Below, in pieces: positions 1 to 7,223 of a stretch of DNA of 10,430 nt; within the stretch, counting starts at the first letter, position 1; every line of letters starts with the position of its first letter. A program made the translations under genes and the position numbers. Source of the stretch: an uncultured Clostridia bacterium (GTDB lineage: Bacteria; Bacillota; Clostridia; TANB77; CAG-508); assembly GCA_947629965.1 (NCBI GenBank), contig CANRFS010000040.1:1-10430 (forward strand), in the 5' to 3' direction. The notes below the pieces were generated by a model that was not told the DNA's origin, did no database searches, and worked only from the letters and a program-made list of their open reading frames with translations.

Positions 1-1830
1 ACCCCATACTTGTCTACCACCACCGGTTCCAGCTCCGCCACCAGCTCCAGCTCCGCCACCGGCTCCAGTTCCACCACCGGCTCCAGTTCCGCCACCGGCT
101 CCAGTTCCGCCACCGGCTCCAGCTCCGCCACCGGCTCCAGTTTGATTTGTTCCTGGTGCTGAAATATATCTTGGTGTAGAATTTCCTGATCCACCTGATC
201 CACCTGAGCCTCCTGCTTTTCCTGCTGCTTGTTTTCCACTTTTGTGTCCCATTTTATTAATTGCATTCATTACTAATGCTCCACCTGCTGCTGCTCCAAG
301 TTGACCCGTAGAAGTTGCTTTATCAAATCCGAACATTTTTTTGAAGAATTTTTCTGCTGTTAATAAGAATCCTATACAAACTATAGCATATAGTGGATTT
401 GACTCAGCAAATTCCATAGCTGAGCCTACAAATATAGAATATATAACTATATGCACAACTGGTATTAGTGCATTAAATACATATTCTTTTATCCAAATAC
501 CAAATGCTTGTGCTTGACCATCTTTTATTTTATCTATTGGATATGTTAGCGCAATTAATGGTGCTATCATTGTAAAAAATGCCAAATATACTAACCTCTT
601 TAAGTAATGTACTGTGAATATACAAGTATATATTACTAATACTAAATATAAAATTAAATTTGTAAATGTAGTTAAATTTGAATATTGAATATCATTTATA
701 TTATTTCTTATTGAACTCATTAATACATCTTCGTCATTTTCACCTATAGTATTTACTTTAAATATATCTGTAACTTCTTCTACCATTGTCATTGTAAATG
801 CCATTATGTAATGTAGTACAAATAATATACATATTGCAACTAGCCAATCTGATATCATTTTTTTATATTTTGCCTTCTCTTGACCTGTTGAAGATATTAT
901 TATTCTTATTCCTACATATACTAATACTGATAATAAACCTACAAGCGCTACAGCTCTTAATGCTTTATACCAAGATGATATTGTATTACGAAGTTCATAA
1001 GATGTTGATACTAAACCAGGACCAATATAAGCATAAACATTCCATCTATAATATACTTCGTCGGGTTTAGAATCGTAATAAATCCTCGTCCAATCCATCA
1101 TCAATTTTCTTCCATCATATTCAAATTCAAAATCCATATCAGGTATTTGATCAAGTGATAATCCATATTTACTATTGACAGATGATAAAGCTTCTTCTTC
1201 TGTCTGATTCTCACGACTGTAATCTATTAGTTCCCATCTTCTACCATTGTTTTCAGATGAATATAAAGTGTACTTAAACAATGTTCCACTTGTACCCATA
1301 ATACCGACACGATTTCTCTCAATTACTATTTTATAAAGTTTACCTGTACCTGAATCTGTCCAAGTGTATGTTCCTGGTTCATCAACATCAGCAGGACCAC
1401 CCTTATCCTGAATAAGCTTTTCTATACCTACCCATACTACTCCATCACTGCTTTCTTCGACTGTAAGATTTGATGAACTTGATGTTAGTATGTATGGGTT
1501 TTTATCTGTATACTTAGGATTTATAAAATTTGCATCTAAGCCTGGTATTATATTTGAAAATATTGCTGCTGGTCCATAATGTATACTATAAGTAGAATTA
1601 TCAGCTAGTTTAATATTATCATTTCCTAAAAGTATTTTTTGTAAGCCTCCTACAACTAAATCTCCTATGCCAGCTAACATTTTAAATAATGGTCTAAAAA
1701 GCCTTCCTCCAAACTCTTCGTCTGCATCAGCATGTACATGATACATTGGAGCAAATACATTAAATAGGATAATTGCAACTATCAATATTATTATTTTTTT
1801 AAAGTTCCCTTTTTTTGTAAAAAATTCCAT
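1..1830 (-). CDS. TrbL/VirB6-like polytopic T4SS membrane protein, 3' end outside window
   Basis: The open frame runs from ATG at 1830 to the window edge without a stop, giving 610 codons. An N-terminal hydrophobic segment (about residues 13-34) is followed by a long soluble region (about 35-280), probably outside the membrane. At least five hydrophobic segments then follow between about 290 and 490, including the stretches LRAVALVGLLSVLVYVGI and DWLVAICILFVLHYIMAF. This SWYKALR...GIRIIISST...KAKYKKM layout resembles TrbL/VirB6-type channel proteins of Gram-positive type IV secretion systems. The tail (about 500-610) is Gly-rich and ends in tandem GAGGGT/A repeats. The start lies 26 bases after the VirB4 stop, with an AAAGG-like ribosome site, so it is probably the last visible gene of the prgI-virB4 operon. 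Inferred role: inner-membrane part of the translocation pore. The family call comes from topology and remembered sequence character, not a search. Confidence 0.75.
   Translation of the reverse strand, partial: MEFFTKKGNFKKIIILIVAIILFNVFAPMYHVHADADEEFGGRLFRPLFKMLAGIGDLVVGGLQKILLGNDNIKLADNSTYSIHYGPAAIFSNIIPGLDANFINPKYTDKNPYILTSSSSNLTVEESSDGVVWVGIEKLIQDKGGPADVDEPGTYTWTDSGTGKLYKIVIERNRVGIMGTSGTLFKYTLYSSENNGRRWELIDYSRENQTEEEALSSVNSKYGLSLDQIPDMDFEFEYDGRKLMMDWTRIYYDSKPDEVYYRWNVYAYIGPGLVSTSYELRNTISSWYKALRAVALVGLLSVLVYVGIRIIISSTGQEKAKYKKMISDWLVAICILFVLHYIMAFTMTMVEEVTDIFKVNTIGENDEDVLMSSIRNNINDIQYSNLTTFTNLILYLVLVIYTCIFTVHYLKRLVYLAFFTMIAPLIALTYPIDKIKDGQAQAFGIWIKEYVFNALIPVVHIVIYSIFVGSAMEFAESNPLYAIVCIGFLLTAEKFFKKMFGFDKATSTGQLGAAAGGALVMNAINKMGHKSGKQAAGKAGGSGGSGGSGNSTPRYISAPGTNQTGAGGGAGAGGGTGAGGGTGAGGGTGAGGGAGAGGGAGTGGGRQVWG
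13..138 (-). repeat. 18-bp tandem repeat encoding GAGGG(T/A)
   Basis: Six 18-bp units (31-48, 49-66, 67-84, 85-102, 103-120, 121-138) plus a degenerate seventh (13-30) lie in frame in the TrbL-like gene. Each encodes Gly-Ala-Gly-Gly-Gly-Thr or -Ala. The tract is GC-rich in an otherwise AT-rich window. Whole-unit gain or loss would keep the frame and only change tail length. It is a coding minisatellite, not a CRISPR array, because there are no spacers. Confidence 0.93.
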
Positions 1831-1856
1831 ATTTTTTACCTTTCCCTTTCATTTTG

Positions 1857-3830
1857 CTATCCTTCGTTCTTTGAAACCAACTTGTTTAAATTTGTTTCTA
1901 CAAATTCAAATTCTTTTTTCGTTGGTGTTATTTGAAGTATTGCTGTGTCAGATCCTACTTTTAGTAGTCCTTCACCAATTAAACAAGTTACTAAAAAGTT
2001 TGCTTCACCTTCGCTTAATTTAAATACTTCTTTTAAGTAATTTATTTCTGATTTATCTTGTGCTAAAAACAACTTTGTATCTGAAGATGTTAAAACTGCT
2101 TGTGCTTCTGGTTTTTCGTAAAAGTCTTGGAATCTTTGTGATATAATTGCAAGTGATACATTTCTTTTTCTTGCACGTCTTGCCATTTTATTTAAGAATT
2201 CTACTGCTTCTGGATAAGGTAAAAGCATCCAGGCCTCATCGACTAAAACTCTTTTCTTTGTAGCCTTTTCTCTATCTTCGCTATTCTTTTTTACATATTT
2301 CTCCCAAATCCAAGAAAGTAAAACTTGCTGAGCAAGTGGTCTTGCAAATCTTTCTTCTAGCTGAGAAATGTCTAAGTTAATAAATGGCGCTCCTTCTAAT
2401 AGTTCAAATGTTGATTGTCCATCAAAATATGCCATTTGTCCATTGCATTCTCTAACATATTGTTTCATAACCTTTATTAAATAACTGTAATGGAATTGAT
2501 AGTTAGGATCTGTATTTTCTTTACCTTTCTTTACTAATGTTTTATACCATGATCCTATTGTTGGCATTTCTTTTTTTGCTTTATATAACGCATCCCTTCT
2601 ATAATTACCTTCAGATGCTTCATATAAACTATTAGGATCACTAGTAATTCCACATCTTTCATACTCTTCTGATACTGTTTCTGCAATAATCTGTTTTGTA
2701 AGCTCATTTACTTCTTTACTTCTTGTACTACCTCTTGCCATTGTAAGTAGAGCTTGTGTTACGTCCTCCACTTTATTTTCTACATTTAAAATTAATCTTT
2801 CTTTTCCTGTAATTTCATCTTTTATTTTTTCTGATTCTATATCAAATATATTTATAATTGTTTTTGATGTTGGTCCAAGCACTACATTTATTCCACCTAA
2901 AGCTTCTGCAACGGCAGAATATTCACCTTCAGCATCTAGTGCTAAGCTTTCTATTCCCATTAAAATTGATGATCTTGATATTAAGGTTTTCATTGTAACA
3001 GATTTTCCAGCACCAGATTTTGCAAATATAACCATGTTATAATTTGTAAGTGATGGATGGAAATTATCAAATAATATTGGTACACCAGTTTGTTTATTAA
3101 ATCCAAGTGGTATTCCTGTTAAATGTCCAACTTCTGAAGTTGTAAATGGAAATACTGTTGCCATTGAGTTACGGTCAAATGTATGACTTTTTTTTATAGT
3201 ATTTTTCATTAATGGTAAATTTGATTTGAATGCTTCTTCTTGAATAGCCCATGCAGATTTTATTCCTACCAAATTTTTTGACATTTCTGTTGCAAGCATT
3301 TTTGAATAAGCATCCAAAGTTTGCAAATTATATGCAAATAATGTTGCTACAATTGTCGCTTCATACAATTTATTGAATCCTGCTGCAATTTGGTCTCTTA
3401 ACTCTTCGGCCTCTAATCTTTTTTGTGTTATTATGCTTTCTCTGTTTATATTTCCTCTATCTGCTGCAACAATTCTTTCTGTTTCTAATTGATTAATTGT
3501 TTTATTTAATTCTGTTTGTGACCTTGCTTCTGGTATTGGATTTATATATATTGATGTATTTATATCTCCAAATAAGTACATATCCCTAAATAATTCTGGG
3601 AAAGTACACATACGAGGAAGACTTGATACAAAAAAGCTTCTTGCATATCTTGTTGTATCTGATATTATTTCTAAGTGATCTATATTAGAAGCATCTATTC
3701 CAGATGGTGCAATTAATTCTTTTATTGTTTTCTTTTTTAAAATTTCTAATTCTGGTTCTTTTTCTTGCTCCATTCTAAGCATTCTTTCTTGCTCTTCTAG
3801 TTCTTGTTTTCTTTTCTTCTTTGACATCAT
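1857..3830 (-). CDS. VirB4/TraC-like T4SS ATPase, motor half
   Basis: This 657-residue protein carries a Walker A motif AKSGAGKS (about 270-277), a Walker B strand RVLVDEAW (about 527-534, D531/E532) and a following SLAIISQR motif (about 559-566), the order expected for VirB4/TraC ATPases. The first 35 residues are highly charged and followed by a mid-domain (FFVSSLPRMCTFPELFRDM) typical of the region just before the motor domain. No membrane segment is seen. It should power pilus or substrate handling at the membrane base of the secretion system. The start at 3830 is supported by AGGAGG six bases upstream; a second ATG follows directly. It overlaps the upstream gene by 56 bases in a different frame, which suggests translational coupling. 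The N-terminal domain normally fused to this protein is supplied by that neighbour. Confidence 0.9.
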   Translation of the reverse strand: MMSKKKRKQELEEQERMLRMEQEKEPELEILKKKTIKELIAPSGIDASNIDHLEIISDTTRYARSFFVSSLPRMCTFPELFRDMYLFGDINTSIYINPIPEARSQTELNKTINQLETERIVAADRGNINRESIITQKRLEAEELRDQIAAGFNKLYEATIVATLFAYNLQTLDAYSKMLATEMSKNLVGIKSAWAIQEEAFKSNLPLMKNTIKKSHTFDRNSMATVFPFTTSEVGHLTGIPLGFNKQTGVPILFDNFHPSLTNYNMVIFAKSGAGKSVTMKTLISRSSILMGIESLALDAEGEYSAVAEALGGINVVLGPTSKTIINIFDIESEKIKDEITGKERLILNVENKVEDVTQALLTMARGSTRSKEVNELTKQIIAETVSEEYERCGITSDPNSLYEASEGNYRRDALYKAKKEMPTIGSWYKTLVKKGKENTDPNYQFHYSYLIKVMKQYVRECNGQMAYFDGQSTFELLEGAPFINLDISQLEERFARPLAQQVLLSWIWEKYVKKNSEDREKATKKRVLVDEAWMLLPYPEAVEFLNKMARRARKRNVSLAIISQRFQDFYEKPEAQAVLTSSDTKLFLAQDKSEINYLKEVFKLSEGEANFLVTCLIGEGLLKVGSDTAILQITPTKKEFEFVETNLNKLVSKNEG

Positions 3831-4980
3831 TCTTTACCTCCTCTTCTTTTGTATCTTCGCCTTTTATTCTTTTTATAGCCTCTTTTGCAACATCTTTTCC
3901 AACATATGCTTTGTTTTCTTTAATTATTAGTGTAGCTAATTCTGCAACTAACTCATCAAAGTTTTTTTCTTTCTTTTCTACTGCTTTTTGCTTTTCTGAT
4001 TTTATTTCGTCTACTTTTTGTTTTGCTAATTCTAATGCCTGTTCTTCAACAGCTTTGTTTATTGCTATCATTTTTTTGTCTAGTACATCAGGTGCTGTAG
4101 AATAAAGCTCTCCATAACCTGCCTCAAGTGCTTTATCTATTCCGTAAGTTTCTGATTCATCTCTATTATATGCAACATATAGTAGCTCAGCTAAATCATT
4201 TGAATTCATTACTTTAGATTTCATACTACATGCAAATAATGTTCTTGTTATAGATTGCGCTCTTGTATATAATTCAGAAAATATCATATTCCTTTTTTCT
4301 TCTTCATCTAAAAAATCGTTTCCTAGTTCTGAGGCATAATATGGAATTATTATGTAATAATGCTTTCTAAGTACATTTTTATTTAAACTCATGTTTTCGA
4401 TATTAGCTACTATATCTTTTCCATAATCATACAAATTTTGTTGTCTTGCAATTTCTAATCTTAATTCATCTATATCTCTTCTATCATATCCACCGTTTTG
4501 TAACATTTTATTAAATCTGTTTTTATTATCTTCTAATTTGTCTTTTATTTGTTCTATCTTTTTATTATAGTTTTCTATACTAGAACTAATATTTATTGTT
4601 CTTGTTTGGGTATATAATTGTATTGGATGTCTTAATGTATTTAAAAATTGTATAAATCCTTGTTCTACGGAAACTTTTTCTACTTCTGACATTAAATCGT
4701 AATTAATTCCTTCGCATTCTATACCCATTAAATATCTTGTTCCATTGTTTTGCACTATCATATTATCTTCTATTTTATCAAATTCCATAAAATCAAATAC
4801 TGAAAGTTTTGTATATGACTTGCCTGAACTAGATTTTGTTGTGGTTTTACTCACATTTCCTTGAATAGTATTTTTTTCTTTATTTTCTTCTTTACCTTTT
4901 CTAGACATTTGCCAATATATAAATAATAATGCTATAATTGCAAAAAATAATATGATTACTGCCATTGTTAATATATCCAT
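3775..4980 (-). CDS. VirB4 N-terminal-domain-like membrane-anchored protein
   Basis: This 401-residue protein has one N-terminal membrane helix (about residues 4-24), a Ser/Thr/Lys linker, then a domain (about 58-130) with FDFMEFDKIEDNMIV, GTRYLMGIECEGINYDL and FIQFLNTLRHPIQLYTQTR. That block resembles the N-terminal domain of VirB4/TraE-type ATPases. A coiled-coil-prone region follows (about 135-190), and the tail is rich in Lys/Glu and then Arg. There is no Walker motif. The next gene starts inside its last codons and carries the motor half, so the pair looks like a split VirB4. Its ATG overlaps the TAA of the PrgI-like gene (TAATG), and AAGGAGG lies about ten bases upstream. Inferred role: membrane anchor and N-domain of the VirB4 complex. 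The domain match is from memory and should be tested. Confidence 0.7.
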   Translation of the reverse strand: MDILTMAVIILFFAIIALLFIYWQMSRKGKEENKEKNTIQGNVSKTTTKSSSGKSYTKLSVFDFMEFDKIEDNMIVQNNGTRYLMGIECEGINYDLMSEVEKVSVEQGFIQFLNTLRHPIQLYTQTRTINISSSIENYNKKIEQIKDKLEDNKNRFNKMLQNGGYDRRDIDELRLEIARQQNLYDYGKDIVANIENMSLNKNVLRKHYYIIIPYYASELGNDFLDEEEKRNMIFSELYTRAQSITRTLFACSMKSKVMNSNDLAELLYVAYNRDESETYGIDKALEAGYGELYSTAPDVLDKKMIAINKAVEEQALELAKQKVDEIKSEKQKAVEKKEKNFDELVAELATLIIKENKAYVGKDVAKEAIKRIKGEDTKEEEVKNDVKEEKKTRTRRARKNA

Positions 4981-5322
4981 TATTTTTTTCCCTCCTTAGT
5001 ATATAAATAAATTCTATTTTTCTTTTGTTTAAACTTTATTAGTCTTAAAATAGCTTCATCAATATTTGCTCCACTTGCTTTTCTTGTTATTTCAAAAGCA
5101 GGGCTATCTGGTACTTTAAATGTTCCTATTGCAAATCCTATTGCTGCAAATAATATTACAGCCCCTATTCCTACATAAGTCCAATTTATTAGGGAGAATA
5201 TATAATAGAATATTAGTCCAAATCCTCCACCAACTACTGTATATATTAATGCTTTCGTTGAAAATACTGCTAAAATTCTTCCGCTCTCCTTTTACATTTC
5301 TAGGTATCTCATGTGTAGCCAA
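4980..5322 (-). CDS. PrgI-like T4SS membrane protein, read through a +1 frameshift at CGG
   Basis: The likely start is TTG at 5322, eight bases after a perfect AAGGAGG. The first 13 residues (MATHEIPRNVKGE) look like a PrgI N-terminus. Codon 14 is CGG. Frame 0 then gives unlike-family sequence to a stop at 5116. Skipping one base (C at 5283) continues as GRILAVFSTKALIYTVV, two membrane helices (about 24-45 and 49-67), then TFKVPDSPAFEITRK and a basic tail, ending at TAA 4982-4980. The product is 113 residues, normal for this family. The second frame has no usable start: a TAA lies just upstream of the junction and no ATG, GTG or TTG follows near it. PrgI-like proteins sit beside VirB4 in Gram-positive systems and are VirB3-like in role. 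The TAATG overlap couples it to the next gene. The gene is either a programmed-shift gene or a broken one. Confidence 0.8.
5281..5283 (-). other. +1 frameshift site at CGG codon in the PrgI-like gene
   Basis: The minus-strand reading is GTA AAA GGA GAG CGG AAG in frame 0 and GAG-c-GGA AGA ATT after skipping the C at 5283. An SD-like AAAAGGAG lies immediately upstream, a feature that stimulates +1 shifting in prfB. The same C-GGA junction is found in the yfmF-like gene. These two are the only in-frame CGG codons I found in the window. Confidence 0.7.
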
Positions 5323-5379
5323 ATCACATTCCTCCTTCGTCATCTTTTGCACGCAATTTATCTAATTATACTTATATTA

Positions 5380-5388
5380 ATTATATCA
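5380..5388 (-). promoter_or_regulatory. Extended -10 promoter for the prgI-virB4-trbL genes
   Basis: The minus strand reads TGATATAAT, a TG-extended consensus -10 box (TATAAT at 5385-5380). The -35 region 17 bases upstream (TTCCAA) is weak, as is usual for extended -10 promoters. It lies about 58 bases before the TTG start and downstream of the terminator at 5473-5509, so it would start the machinery operon. Confidence 0.55.
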
Positions 5389-5472
5389 AATTTATACAGT
5401 TTTTGGAATATATTAAAGAAAAAAAATATATTTTTAATATATTTGTAATATTTTTGTCATATAATGAGTAAA

Positions 5473-5509
5473 AAAATAGTTCTCCTTTATATAAAAGAGA
5501 ACTATTTTT
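5473..5509 (-). terminator. Intrinsic terminator after the third pilin gene
   Basis: A 12-bp perfect stem (AAAATAGTTCTC at 5473-5484, GAGAACTATTTT at 5498-5509) has a loop that can also pair TTTAT with ATAAA. On the minus strand a U-rich run follows directly. It starts 15 bases after the pilin stop and separates the pilin transcript from the prgI-virB4 transcript; partial read-through is possible. Confidence 0.85.
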
Positions 5510-5523
5510 GCCTTATTTCTCAC

Positions 5524-5883
5524 CTAATCTGCTATACTAACTATCATGGTTGCAATTTGTACTGCTGCGAATACAACTATTACACCCACTATTAATGGTA
5601 CGAATGATTTTTTGTATTCTGCTTTTTCTTCTACACTTCCTAGCATATATTTTATACCAAGTATCGCTACAATAACCACTGCCACAACTGCTGCTATGTT
5701 TCTTATTGTTTTTAAAATATCTCCTGCTGTAGTTTTTAATTTACTAATATCAGCTCCTTCAGATGCTTCTGCTTTTGTTCCAATATCAGTTACTATGTCT
5801 TTACCATAACATATTGTAGAAAATGTACTAACTAACATTACAATTAATAATAATGCAGAAATTAATTTAATTGATTTTTTCAT
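5524..5883 (-). CDS. TrbC/VirB2-like pilin, third copy
   Basis: This 119-residue protein starts with MKK and a hydrophobic signal-like segment (about 5-26), followed by a short polar region and GDILKTIRNIAAVVAVV, the first mature membrane helix (about 60-81, ending in LGIKYMLGS). A basic turn (EEKAEYKKS) and a second helix (about 90-115) follow. This is the TrbC/VirB2 pilin layout. An ATG 15 bases earlier (5898) is possible, but GGAGG lies inside that extension at eight bases before ATG 5883, so 5883 is preferred. It is closely similar to the pilin at 6451-6810, especially in GDIL.TIRNI, KYMLGS and KADYKK/KAEYKK, which suggests duplication. It has its own promoter and terminator, so it can be made in large amounts alone, as expected for a major subunit. 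The major-subunit role is inference. Confidence 0.85.
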   Translation of the reverse strand: MKKSIKLISALLLIVMLVSTFSTICYGKDIVTDIGTKAEASEGADISKLKTTAGDILKTIRNIAAVVAVVIVAILGIKYMLGSVEEKAEYKKSFVPLIVGVIVVFAAVQIATMIVSIAD

Positions 5884-5917
5884 AATTCTATCCTCCATTC
5901 TATTATTTTTATATAAT

Positions 5918-5946
5918 AACTTTCTTGATATGTCAAGAAAACTTTA
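5918..5946 (-). promoter_or_regulatory. Sigma-A promoter of the third pilin gene
   Basis: On the minus strand a perfect TTGACA (-35, 5946-5941) and TATAAA (-10, 5923-5918) are separated by 17 bases. The -10 lies 34 bases upstream of ATG 5883. It makes the third pilin an independent unit inside the pilin cluster. Confidence 0.8.
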
Positions 5947-5950
5947 AAAA
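5931..5950. promoter_or_regulatory. Dyad overlapping the -35 box, possible operator
   Basis: TTTCTTGA (5931-5938) and TCAAGAAA (5943-5950) form a perfect 8-bp inverted repeat with a 4-base centre. It covers the -35 box of the pilin promoter, so a dimeric repressor bound here would block transcription. No regulator gene is visible, so the operator role is inferred. Confidence 0.5.
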
Positions 5951-6008
5951 CTAAATTATTTATATTTTTATATACGATTTATTATTATATCCACGCCTAA
6001 TTTTAAAT

Positions 6009-6434
6009 TTACTTTTGTTGTTCAACTTCTTGTTCTTGACCAATTGTGTCTTCTGAATGATTTCCAATATCTACTGCTATTTTCCATATTGTAAATGCGC
6101 CAAATACTACTACACAGCCTATTATATATGGTATTAATGCTTCAGAAACTTTTGCTTTTCCCTCTGCACTACCTAAAATAAATTGAAATCCTAATATTGC
6201 TCCTATTATAACACTTACACATATTGCAATGCTTAACAATATCTTATATAAATCTGAAGATGTTTCTTGTAACTGTGTTTCATTTATTACGCTTCCTATT
6301 GGTTCTCCATCTTGTAAAAAATCTTTTCCACTTTCCAATATGTCTGTAACAGCAAAACTTTTATTTAAAAACATTACATTTATTAATATTAAAAAAATTA
6401 TGAAAACTTTAATTATTCCTTTTACAGTATTCAT
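6009..6434 (-). CDS. TrbC/VirB2-like pilin, divergent second copy
   Basis: This 141-residue protein has a signal-like hydrophobic segment (about 9-28, ending KSFA), a longer polar region, and a helix LLSIAICVSVIIGAILGFQF (about 66-85). ILGSAEGKAKVSEA and a second helix (about 100-117) follow. The layout matches the flanking pilins, but TIRNI and KYMLGS are replaced by different residues (ILLSI, FQFILGS). The Gln/Glu-rich tail EDTIGQEQEVEQQK has no counterpart in them. It starts 16 bases after the first pilin's stop, with AGAAGGTG as ribosome site, and is probably cotranscribed with it. It may be a minor or accessory subunit; that is inference. Confidence 0.8.
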   Translation of the reverse strand: MNTVKGIIKVFIIFLILINVMFLNKSFAVTDILESGKDFLQDGEPIGSVINETQLQETSSDLYKILLSIAICVSVIIGAILGFQFILGSAEGKAKVSEALIPYIIGCVVVFGAFTIWKIAVDIGNHSEDTIGQEQEVEQQK

Positions 6435-6450
6435 ATTTCACCTTCTTTTA

Positions 6451-6810
6451 CTAATTCATCATATCATATATTATACTTGGTATAGTTGTTGCCAGCATAA
6501 GTAAAAGACATCCAAAAACATAGGTAAATAAATCTTTTTTATAATCAGCTTTCTCTTGTAAAGAGCCTAACATATATTTAACTCCTATTATGGATATAAC
6601 TATTACTGAAGCTATTATACCTATATTTCTAATAGTGGCTAATATATCTCCTGTTGTTGTAGCTAAAGTTCCTACATCATCTTTTGTTATTTCATCAACC
6701 TTATAATCGTCTGGATTAATTTGTGATGCACTTGAAACATTTGACATAACAGGAAGTAATACTATTAAAATTACTATAAATATTGATATTATAAGTTTAA
6801 TTTTTTTCAT
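6451..6810 (-). CDS. TrbC/VirB2-like pilin, first copy
   Basis: This 119-residue protein has a signal-like segment (about 4-24) with a plausible cleavage region near VSSAS, a polar region of about 30 residues, and GDILATIRNIGIIASVIVIS leading to IIGVKYMLGS. A basic turn (QEKADYKKD) and a second helix (about 95-113) follow. It closely matches the third pilin gene in length and core sequence. A GGGAG ribosome site lies seven bases before ATG 6810, and a strong promoter lies just upstream, giving a leader of only about 15 bases. It begins the secretion cluster. Expected fate: membrane-inserted prepilin that assembles into a surface fibre or collar; no fibre assembly is shown by sequence alone. 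Confidence 0.85.
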   Translation of the reverse strand: MKKIKLIISIFIVILIVLLPVMSNVSSASQINPDDYKVDEITKDDVGTLATTTGDILATIRNIGIIASVIVISIIGVKYMLGSLQEKADYKKDLFTYVFGCLLLMLATTIPSIIYDMMN

Positions 6811-6831
6811 AATATATCTCCCATTTCTTCA

Positions 6832-6860
6832 ATTATAACACAGTTTTCCATTTATTTCAA
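6832..6860 (-). promoter_or_regulatory. Sigma-A promoter for the first two pilin genes
   Basis: The minus strand has TTGAAA (6860-6855) and a consensus TATAAT (6837-6832) separated by 17 bases, with a TGT extension before the -10. A weaker pair (TTTACA, 18 bases, TAAAAT) lies farther upstream at about 6880-6910. Confidence 0.85.
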
Positions 6861-6966
6861 CTATTTTATTATCTCACATTCTAATTTTAGCATATTATTA
6901 TTTTTTTTGTAAAGTTCTAATAAAAATATTATGTTTTTGTAATTGTTTTGACATATAATTGAAAAG

Positions 6967-7007
6967 AAAAGAGTGAAGATATTTTATATTTGTATCTTCA
7001 CTCTTTT
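6967..7007. terminator. Terminator after the Spo0E-like gene
   Basis: A perfect 15-bp stem (AAAAGAGTGAAGATA at 6967-6981, TATCTTCACTCTTTT at 6993-7007) with an 11-base loop begins directly after the TAA at 7009. T-rich flanks on both sides could allow bidirectional termination. It isolates the Spo0E-like gene from the pilin promoter. Confidence 0.88.
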
Positions 7008-7008
7008 G

Positions 7009-7179
7009 TTACCTTTTCCATATATCTATATTTGTGCTTTTCATCAATTTCTTATTATAATATTTCGTTATTAGTTCATCTAATTCTATGCTTAACTTAT
7101 ATGTTTTATCATAATTTTTTTCGTTTATTATACTTTCATTTAATTTTCGCCTTAATTCTAGAATTTCCTCATCTAACAT
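7009..7179 (-). CDS. Spo0E-family aspartyl-phosphate phosphatase
   Basis: This 56-residue protein begins MLDEEILELRRKLNESI and contains LSIELDELITKYY, a close fit to the Spo0E-family pattern of two short helices with the S-x-E-L-D signature (SIELD, residues 30-34). Family members dephosphorylate response regulators such as Spo0A and delay sporulation; the D in the signature is the functionally important residue. Family members are normally about 50-90 residues, so this one is complete. The start has AAAGGAG ten bases upstream. It has its own promoter (7224-7252) and a strong terminator, so it is a single-gene unit placed between the M16 pair and the secretion cluster. Whether its target is Spo0A or another regulator cannot be told here. 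It is too short for ordinary ORF cut-offs and easy to miss. Confidence 0.82.
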   Translation of the reverse strand: MLDEEILELRRKLNESIINEKNYDKTYKLSIELDELITKYYNKKLMKSTNIDIWKR

Positions 7180-7223
7180 GGATTATCAGCTCCTTTTATC
7201 AGTTTTTTCTTTCGTATATTAAT

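Noticed and set aside
13..138. CRISPR-like array of short repeats
   Set aside because: The units are directly adjacent without spacers and encode Gly-rich residues in frame.
798..1070. Plus-strand frame of 90 codons, and similar plus-strand frames at 3821-4105, 5546-5809, 6229-6504 and 7653-8409
   Set aside because: They are antisense to well-supported minus-strand genes, have low-complexity Leu/Ile/Phe/Ser-rich composition and lack ribosome sites.
5116..5352. A 78-codon frame-0 protein beginning at GTG 5352
   Set aside because: Only its segment 5322-5284 is PrgI-like. The upstream part lacks a ribosome site, and the part after CGG loses the membrane helices that appear in the other frame.
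5884..5898. Earlier ATG (5898) for the third pilin
   Set aside because: The GGAGG ribosome site lies within this extension and is ideally spaced for ATG 5883, which also gives a standard MKK signal start.
1..6860. Calling the cluster an integrative conjugative element
   Set aside because: No relaxase, coupling protein, integrase or attachment site is visible, so only a type IV secretion-like apparatus is supported.
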